Shown one piece after another: positions 58,214 to 64,000 of a stretch of DNA of 64,000 bases. The notes under the pieces were generated by a model. That model worked only from the letters and a program-made list of their open reading frames with translations. It was not told where the DNA came from and did not search any database. The translations under genes and the position numbers were made by a program. Position 1 is the stretch's first letter. Each line of letters opens with the position of its first letter. This DNA is from Aulostomus chinensis (lineage: Eukaryota > Chordata > Actinopteri > Syngnathiformes > Aulostomidae): positions 13,011,101-13,075,100 of the forward strand of contig JBBMOA010000004.1 in NCBI GenBank assembly GCA_037954235.1. The letters run 5' to 3'.

Positions 58214-58946
58214 CCATCCATCAACATTCTTCACCAGGGGTGGGAGTAACCTACGAAACAATACTGTCACCATAACTTTTGCGATACTGCGATGCATTAG
58301 AGATATATATATATATATATATAGAATTCATCTGCAATACATCATTGTGGCTGTGTACGTGAGGTAGTAACACCCTGAACAGAGCAGGGTTGTGTGTCTA
58401 AACAACCTTGTGGTGGAACTTTGATGGAATTTAACAAATGAGATAACAAAGTCATCAGCAGACGCCGTCTCACTTCAGAGACAAAACGACAACGGCTGAA
58501 CCCATTGATGACACCGCCCGGTGCGCACTGACACTGTATCGCAAGAGAAGGTATTGCAGTATCTTGCAGTACCGGTATTTTGCCCCACCCCTATTCTACT
58601 CATACACAAACAGTAATTATTGAAGCGGTAGTTGTGAGGCAGACCATTGACACGTGTGAATAGACTTTTTGTCAGAGGCTTAGTTCATGTAGATATATGA
58701 TGTGTTGCTTGTGTACAGTTTTATTTTTCTTCGTTTCATCTGTTTGTTTGTTTTTTATTTAATGTGCCGAGGTGTTTTTGTTGTTGTTGTTGTTGTTGTG
58801 AATACCTGTTTTCTTTGTGTATATAGTTTCAACATATGTCACCAACAAAGTATGACTGTATCTGCAAATTGCAGACATATACGGTGTTATTTTCATTTTG
58901 AGAAAAGGTTTTCGAGGTCCCTCTTGCAGCTCCCTGCTCCATGTTT

Positions 58947-58952
58947 AATAAA
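58947..58952 (+). terminator. sema3c: Distal poly(A) signal, sema3c
   Basis: AATAAA in ATGTTTAATAAAACTGTG. A GT-rich element (TTTGGGTGTTGTGGGG) lies about 30-40 bp downstream, as expected for a strong cleavage site. A 17-G run follows directly. Confidence 0.6.
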
Positions 58953-58970
58953 ACTGTGTGACCAGCATCA

Positions 58971-60429
58971 TTTCAAACTGTAATTTGGGTGTTGTGGGGG
59001 GGGGGGGGGGGGAATCCATTTCTATTTATTCTTGTTATGGTTGAAGGAATAAAAAAAATTCAGATAGATCTCAAAGATGAATCTGAAATATCTGAGCAAC
59101 CGCTGGAAATTCCAGTGATTTTTAATTTCATCACAACCAGCCAACTCACATTTAAGTCTTTTTATTTTATTCCCAAAACGGCTCAACAACCTCCAGGACC
59201 GTGAACGGTGTTGGGAAGATGAGTTAAAATGACACTGACGATGCCCTGACTTTTCCTCCGGCGCCACAGGCCCATCAGAGCTGTTGTATTCCAGTCCGCA
59301 TCGTCGGCTGCGCTCTGCGTTTGAGCGCTAATTAGCGAACGTGAGCTTACATAAATTCAACAGAGGTGAGCTCCGTTGTCATGTTTTGAGCTACGAGTCT
59401 AGTTGGAGCAGAACGTGGTATTTTAACGAGGGCGATGTTAGCAGACTTAGTTCACATCGGTTAGCCCGCTTATGTCAGCTCTTGCTTCTTTTTCTTAGTC
59501 TGACAAACATCTGACTACATTTATTTTTTGTCGACTGAAACTGTAGTAAGGCGGTACAAATATTTATTTTTCCATGCTTTCTCAAATGTAGGAGCATCAA
59601 GAATTCTCGCGTTTTAGCTTGTAAGCCTCCAGGATGTGGGCCTGTCAAAGCGTCCTCAAAGCTTTGGCCTCCAAAATCGTTCAGATTCATTTTGGAGTCC
59701 AGGTGGAACTTTTGGACGAATTTCTAAAATTCCCTCGAGGTGTTTTGGTTTTGTTTTTTTGCAGCACCGGGCTAGCAAACGTGAGTCCACGGGGACCGAC
59801 TTGCTTTGTGCCAGCCTCATGTGACCCTGCCACTTCCACATCGGCTTCACTTTTCAGGCCTGGAAGTTGGCGCGTTCTCGGTTGAACAAAAATGGGAGTT
59901 TGATCATTTTCGGTTGGTCTTTGCTGTCATGTTGGACACCGTCCTGAAACAGTATTTTACCCCGCACTCCTACCCCCTGTGTGGTAATGTATGCACCAGG
60001 TTTCACTTATGAAAACCTAAGTATTTTTTTGAATGCCCAAAGCTTGCAAATGCCATAACCCCACCCAGAGAGAGAGAGGCAAGGCTTGTTTGTTTTCGAT
60101 GATACGTAAGATTGAGACTGGAGGAAACCTACAGGGGTCATTTAAAGACCATTAAACTGAAGAACAGGGTTCCTGCTGGGCGGTGCGACGACTTTCTCAC
60201 CAAATAAACCAGAGTACCGTATCCCCCTGTCCATTTTATGACTCCTTTTTATTTATGAGTCACTCAAGGTAAAGAGGAAACTTAATCATTTGTGCTTCAG
60301 CCTGCACAATACAGAGGTTTGTTTCAGCCGTGCGCCAGCTGTACGTTGGACTCGAGGGAACCAGTGTTGATATAGACCACTGGGTAGGAGCAATCTTTTT
60401 GCTTGGAAAAGGAAACCCGATGCAAAACT
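58971..60429. other. Intergenic gap between convergent sema3c and cd36
   Basis: About 1.5 kb separates the two poly(A) sites. It holds a 17-G run (58996-59012), a degenerate dispersed repeat (59610-59890) and no supported exon. Open frames here lack splice logic or family similarity. Confidence 0.5.
59610..59890. repeat. Old dispersed repeat between the two genes
   Basis: AGATTCATTTTGGAGTCCAGG, GAATTTCTAAAATTCCCTCG and AGGTGTTTTGG follow the pattern of a common teleost repeat (TTCATCCTTGAGTCCAAGTG / AAATTCCCTTGAGGTGTT). Degenerate, low certainty. Confidence 0.35.
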
Positions 60430-60844
60430 TGTATTTTTATGCTTTTATTCACTTCAAAGCCACTAGCTCAGCAAAGGATATGAACATTTAAAATTAGAAT
60501 TTGCAGTCGATACCATAGCTCAATACACGTCATATCAATATACGTCTCTGTGCGGAGATCTAAAGGATTAATAACCTGACAGGAGGTTCTTTTTACAAGA
60601 AATCCCTGATTGAGTTTCAACGTTACAGTGATAATTGCAATCCAAATCCCACTTGGCAAGGTAGTTCAGCTCTAGAGATTTACAAATTCACAGTACAGTA
60701 ATCCCCCCCGGTATCAAAGAAAGTATTGCATTATAAATAACACTGGAAATTACAAAAAAGTGCAAGTCTATATCAAAAAGGTTTAATGTCCCATAGCAGC
60801 TTGAAGGTACCGCAGCTCACACCCACGTCAGACACATGACTCAC
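60430..60844 (-). other. cd36: cd36 3'UTR
   Basis: Roughly 400 bp from the stop to the likely poly(A) signal on the - strand. AT-rich, with no recognised element. Extent inferred. Confidence 0.5.
60444..60449 (-). terminator. cd36: cd36 poly(A) signal
   Basis: TTTATT on the + strand reads AATAAA on the - strand (GTGAATAAAAGC), about 400 bp after the cd36 stop. It is the first good signal in a sensible place. Confidence 0.5.
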
Positions 60845-61021
60845 TCACACCAGCTTGCTTTGGTTATGGCTCCTCCTCGCCACAAAGTAGAGGCTAAGGC
60901 AAAGGATGAAGACGGCCACTCCTGAGCCCAGCAGAGCCTTCTGTACGATAGCCAGCATCTCAACACGGTAGATGAGCTTCTCCTTAAACATGTCGGCCGT
61001 TTCGTCATCCAGCACGGCTGT
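60845..61021 (-). CDS. cd36: cd36 exon i (C-terminal membrane helix and stop)
   Basis: A 177-bp last coding exon encoding TAVLDDETADMFKEKL and then YRVEMLAIVQKALLGSGVA, followed by a hydrophobic helix and the short tail RRSHNQSKLV. The acceptor CGTAACCAG follows a pyrimidine-rich tract. The open frame continues upstream into the intron with an in-frame ATG, but that ATG is not the protein start. No cysteine lies in the cytoplasmic tail. Confidence 0.94.
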   Translation of the reverse strand, partial: TAVLDDETADMFKEKLIYRVEMLAIVQKALLGSGVAVFILCLSLYFVARRSHNQSKLV

Positions 61022-61259
61022 CTGGTTACGCAGATGGAGGCAGAGACAAGGAAGGTGACTTATTAACGCGAGTCCCATGTTAGAAGCCTCCGTGATTGCA
61101 GGGCTCTATTTTTATCTTACCTCGTTCAGCCAAATAATAGGGAATATGGTATAATCCTTGACTTTTTTTAGCACCCTGCATGGAGAGAATGCATTACTGG
61201 CATGATTCTATCTGTGCGACATTTGAGATACAGAAAAGCAGACTCTTATTTCCATTCAG

Positions 61260-61322
<63 letters not shown>

Positions 61323-63975
61323 TAAATTAGCAACTATGAAGTAGAGCTGGATAGAAACTCTGCTAGCCACAAGCCACCTGGGTATGGGGACAAGATAGCA
61401 TCAGTTTCTGGGAAGCTCAAAAGTTCCCATCTGGAACTACGATGAGGAACCAATCAGGACCTCGTTTGCCTTCCAACACCAATATAGCGCCTGATTGTTC
61501 TTGCTGTTGATAAACGTGATTTGGCGAATTGGTTGAAAATCTGCAGAGGCAATAACATTGGCAGAATAAACACATGCGAGTGCCGTTATTGCAGAAATAG
61601 ACTCAATAGCAGCGATTAATCAGGAACGGGAAAATGAACGAGTGTGGTTTCCTCCCACAGGAGACATTATTGCCTTGGTAGCTGTCTGTCAGGTATAAAG
61701 TCATTTTAAATCCAGAAATGACTTCCAAAGTGTACTCTAAATTGACTGTAGGTATGAATGTGAGAGCCGATGGTTGTCTGTCTCTATGTGTTGGCCCTGC
61801 GATCGACTGGTGACCCGTCCAGGGTGAACCCCGCCTCTCGCCCGTAGCCGCTGGGATAGGCTCCAGCCCCCCCCTCCCGCGACCCTTAATGTGTCGGAAT
61901 AAGTAGAAGAAAATGGATGGATGGACTTCCAAAGTGGCAAACCAGGCCAGATATCGATCAGCACAGTAAACATCGCTCTCTGACACCTTAGGAGACATCT
62001 TGGTGACGGATGCTGACGAGCCTGAATTTATTTTAGCCTCCTAGTGCCAGCAGGTCTGCCTACCGTGTCACGTGTTTGAGCTCAGACCTTTTTGCAGGCT
62101 ATGTCTGAGCCATGACCCCGACAGGAGTGAGGTTTAGCGGGCGAGCAGAACAGTTAGCAGACAATAAATCTGGCTCCTTAAAAGATGCGCGAGCAACATA
62201 TGCTAACACCCATGGGCTTTAGCTTCCTAGCTTACGTCTCCTGGCTTAAAACAAGTGTGAGACTGTGATTCTCAGTGCAAATCACATTGGTGTCACGATG
62301 TAGCGAGGAAGGATGCGTATTAAGTGTGACCATGCATATGTTAAACCTCACTCCTTAATAACAGGAGACATGCTTATGACTAATCTGATGGGTTTTAGCC
62401 GCCGTGCTAGCATTTTGGCCTGCTACGCCATGTTTGAACACAGCCTGCGAGCTTGCATGTTGAGTTTGCGCCATTCCCTCTCACTCCTGATGCTAAGCTA
62501 ATTGTTTTGAGCTTCATATTTACTTCTTTTACACATGTACAGACATTAGACCTTTGAGGAAAGTGAATGTACGTTTTCTTTAAAAAGCCAGCTTACGTGA
62601 TAATCTTCGATGGTCCATACATCATATTCAGTTGGATCCTCTTGGCAAACCTGAGGGTAAACCCAGTTGTCTAGTTGGAAAATAAAAGGTTGAAGTCAGA
62701 ACTGCTGCCACCGACAATCAGAAATGATGATGATGATGATGCATGCAGAGAGGTTCTTACAGGTTCCACGTCTAGGTAAGTGGAATGGTGCTCCTCACTG
62801 GGACTGAGGCCTAGCACGTCCTCCCGTAGGGACTGACTCCCGTGAAGGAAGTGAGGCAAAGAGATGTAGATGGGTCTTCCTGTCCAGATGGATGATTTTT
62901 AACATAAAACTCTGACTTTATGAATAAGAGAAAAAACAAAAAAACACCTGGACTTCTTGTTGATTCAACTAACCCTCCTGACAGGAGCTGATGTCCAGCA
63001 CCCCAGCCTTGGTGCAGTTCTTTGTGGTCTTCAGGTCTCTGCAGAAGCATCTGTTGTCTGGATTGTCAACCGGGGACGCTAAAGTGGACTTCAGGAGGGT
63101 GTAACGGTCCACTTCAATCCCTTTCAGATTAAGACTTTCCTTAAAACTGGCTGACACAGACCTGAGAACACAACAATACAGCTCATGAGTTGAGTTATTG
63201 CATTGGAAAGCTCTGACCTCTAGTGGTCACTGTGAGGAAAACTCCCTTTTCCTCTTCCCTTCACAGTGACACTCCACTACACCACGTCGCGCAACAAAAC
63301 ACGGTCAGGTTGAAGGACAGTCTCACCTGCAGATGTCTGATGAGAAGAAATAGAGGGGCTGCTCCTTGTCAACGAAGGGGGGGAAGAAAGAAGCATCTGA
63401 GGAAAGGAGGTGAAAGTGGGATCAGGAAGCCGGCAGAGCTGGGGAGGGGGGGTTGAAATAATAATAAAAAAAATATGCATTGCTTGCATGAGCCACACCT
63501 GTCCCATTGATCATGTCACAGTACTTGTCTTCCCAGAATTTTAAGCTCCTGGTGTGTGGGTGGTGGTGGAGGCGGAGGGGAAAAAAAAGAAAAGATTAGA
63601 CGCGTCATCTAACAACGAATTCTTTCTTCATTTATTCAAAGTGATTGGACTCACCTCCCTCCCTGCCACTTGTCAATTATTCCCACCTTTGAAATATCAT
63701 CCTTTCCGCTGTAAACAGTGTAGTAGCCGTCAAAGGTCCCATTGTACTGGGGAAAACACATAGTATTTCACAAATTCTGTGGAGTATTACTTCCGTTTAG
63801 TTGTACCGCGTGTACTTACGGGTGAAAACAGGCCCAATTCTTTTTTCAGGATGGGGTCTTTGTAACCCCACAGCATTTCCTTGACTGTACGATGCTGGAA
63901 CAAGGAGGAGTTGGTTGACCTTATGAGACCCTCCAGTACAGGATGCAACACTGGGAGAAGCAGTGAATAAGCCCC
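60845..63975 (-). CDS. cd36: CD36 (3' part, 9 coding exons; 5' end outside window)
   Basis: Class B scavenger receptor: a two-pass membrane protein that binds long-chain fatty acids, oxidised lipoproteins and thrombospondin (family knowledge). Minus-strand exons in order: 63975-63820, 63746-63655, 63548-63499, 63396-63327, 63161-62974, 62879-62761, 62670-62597, 61175-61121, 61021-60845. They splice in frame to 981 nt, or 326 residues plus stop. Visible motifs are LWGYKDPIL, GKDDISKVGIIDKW, PPFVDKEQPLYFFSSDIC, SPVDNPDNRCFC, GVLDIS, RPIYISLPHFL, and a C-terminal transmembrane helix. Cysteines at local 93, 122, 161, 163, 172 and 183 have the same spacing as the six disulfide cysteines of human CD36 (243, 272, 311, 313, 322, 333). 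The neighbour sema3c matches human synteny. SCARB1 and SCARB2 are less likely on synteny and sequence. Confidence 0.94.
61121..61175 (-). CDS. cd36: cd36 exon h
   Basis: A 55-bp exon encoding VLKKVKDYTIFPIIWLNE. PI(I/L)WLNE precedes the C-terminal membrane segment in CD36. The acceptor is CCATGCAG and the donor GAG|GTAAGA. Confidence 0.93.
61262..61320. repeat. (CA)n microsatellite in cd36 intron
   Basis: 59-bp uninterrupted CA run. Confidence 0.95.
61720..61936 (+). mobile_element. 5'-truncated SINE, type A, with 13-bp target-site duplication
   Basis: GACTTCCAAAGTG occurs identically at 61720-61732 and 61924-61936. Between them is a type A element that starts at TACTCTAAATTGAC, carries the shared GGGTGAACCCCGCC/GGGATAGGCTCC core and ends AAAATGGATGGATG. 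5' truncation, GGAT tail and duplication fit target-primed reverse transcription. It lies in a cd36 intron. Confidence 0.88.
62597..62670 (-). CDS. cd36: cd36 exon g
   Basis: A 74-bp exon encoding TTGFTLRFAKRIQLNMMYG then PSKIIT. (T/S)G..L.(F)AKR(L/I)Q is the conserved strand after the EP motif. The acceptor is CCAACTAG and the donor CAC|GTAAGC. Upstream, the intron toward exon f carries a short (GAT)n-like run near 62727. Confidence 0.92.
62761..62879 (-). CDS. cd36: cd36 exon f
   Basis: A 119-bp exon encoding RPIYISLPHFLHGSQSLRE, then GLSPSEEHHSTYLDVEP. The ISLPHFL and Y-L-D-(V/I)-E-P blocks are CD36-family signatures. The acceptor is CTGGACAG and the donor CCT|GTAAGA. Confidence 0.94.
62974..63161 (-). 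CDS. cd36: cd36 exon e (cysteine-rich segment)
   Basis: A 188-bp exon from SVSASFKESLNLKGIEVDR through SPVDNPDNRCFCRDLKT to NCTKAGVLDISSCQEG. It carries four of the six disulfide cysteines and an N-C-T sequon. The donor GAGG|GTTAGT is non-optimal but keeps the Gly codon with the next exon. Confidence 0.94.
63327..63396 (-). CDS. cd36: cd36 exon d
   Basis: A 70-bp exon encoding DASFFPPFVDKEQPLYFFS then SDICR. FPPFV...FFSSDICR is strongly conserved in the family. The acceptor is TTCCTCAG and the donor GCAG|GTGAGAC. Confidence 0.94.
63499..63548 (-). CDS. cd36: cd36 exon c
   Basis: A 50-bp exon encoding RSLKFWEDKYCDMINGTD with split end codons. The Cys equals human C243. The acceptor is CACACCAG. 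The donor ACAG|GTGTGG is weak but required by the frame. Confidence 0.88.
63655..63746 (-). CDS. cd36: cd36 exon b
   Basis: A 92-bp exon encoding YNGTFDGYYTVYSGKDDIS then KVGIIDKWQGG. N-G-T is a glycosylation sequon. The GKDDISKVGIID block is a CD36 signature. The acceptor is TTCCCCAG and the donor GGAG|GTGAGTC. Confidence 0.94.
63820..63975 (-). CDS. cd36: cd36 exon a (most 5' in window)
   Basis: A 156-bp, phase-0 exon encoding GAYSLLLPVLHPVLEGL, then SSLFQHRTVKEMLWGYKDP and ILKKELGLFSP. The acceptor is CTCACAG and the donor CCC|GTAAGTAC. RTxxExLWGY is the conserved CD36-family helix and strand. The gene's earlier exons would lie beyond position 64000. Confidence 0.9.
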
Positions 63976-64000
63976 CTGTGAGAGGGGGGGAGGGGAGGGG

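Larger units (their letters stand above)
56868..58970 (+). other. sema3c: sema3c 3'UTR
   Basis: Non-coding stretch between the stop codon and the distal poly(A) signal. It contains a proximal AATAAA (57134), a degenerate dispersed repeat (57540-57720), a 64-bp CA tract (58146-58209), a short TA tract near 58303 and a (GTT)n tract near 58780. The end is placed by the distal signal and GT-rich downstream sequence. Length is inferred, not measured. Confidence 0.6.
61176..62596 (-). other. cd36: cd36 intron with SINE and CA tract
   Basis: A 1.4-kb intron between exons g and h. It holds a 59-bp CA tract (61262-61320) and a 5'-truncated SINE with a perfect 13-bp target-site duplication (61720-61936). 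No exon was seen. Confidence 0.75.

Noticed and set aside
58022..58297. Cys-Val repeat open frame on the - strand
   Set aside because: Translated (CA)n tract in the sema3c 3'UTR.
60845..61078. ATG at 61078 as the start of a 77-residue protein
   Set aside because: The first part is intron. Splicing from 61121 to 61021 gives the conserved WLNE-TAVLDDE junction of CD36.
1..64000. CRISPR arrays, tRNA/rRNA genes and bacterial or phage operons
   Set aside because: No regular direct repeats with unique spacers. tRNA-like boxes occur only inside SINEs. Gene structure is eukaryotic throughout.

Overview
The window is genomic DNA from a ray-finned fish, most likely a percomorph teleost. The evidence is vertebrate intron-exon genes with GT-AG splice sites, dense (CA)n/(GT)n microsatellites, long G homopolymers, and several copies of tRNA-headed SINEs of the kind widespread in teleosts. 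The species cannot be named from the sequence. No prokaryotic, viral, CRISPR or RNA-gene features were found.

Two protein-coding genes are supported. The first, on the + strand, is a class-3 semaphorin that matches SEMA3C. Its 17 coding exons run from the ATG at 17457 to the stop ending at 56867 and splice in frame into a 764-residue secreted protein. The layout is signal peptide, sema domain, PSI, furin site, Ig domain, interchain cysteine and basic tail. A splice acceptor just before the ATG exon implies at least one upstream non-coding exon; the best candidate ends at 13489. The second gene, on the - strand, is the 3' part of CD36. Nine coding exons (60845-63975) encode the last 326 residues, including the six disulfide cysteines at human spacing and the C-terminal transmembrane helix. 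Its 5' exons lie beyond the right edge. The genes converge tail to tail, with about 1.5 kb between their likely poly(A) sites. SEMA3C and CD36 are also convergent neighbours on human 7q21.11, which supports both calls.

Region by region: 1-13143 is non-coding flank or upstream intron with old repeats, one full-length SINE and microsatellites. 13144-13489 is a candidate 5'UTR exon. 17419-17592 is exon 1, followed by a 17.7 kb intron with repeat fossils, including a LINE reverse-transcriptase remnant. 35331-56867 holds exons 2-17. 56868 to about 58970 is the sema3c 3'UTR. About 58970-60440 is intergenic. From about 60440 to the end is cd36.

The two genes are not functionally coupled by sequence evidence. 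Sema3C is a guidance ligand for neuropilin/plexin receptors, and CD36 is a class B scavenger receptor and fatty-acid/lipoprotein receptor. The most notable observations are retrotransposition footprints: SINEs with clear target-site duplications, one 78 bp upstream of sema3c exon 2. Two different tRNA-like SINE heads also sit on one shared body and tail. Others are a near-perfect 27-bp hairpin in intron 5, a 20-bp minisatellite in intron 11, and residue changes in both proteins (a sema-domain cysteine replaced by serine; no cysteine in the CD36 cytoplasmic tail). No clearly novel biological system was found.
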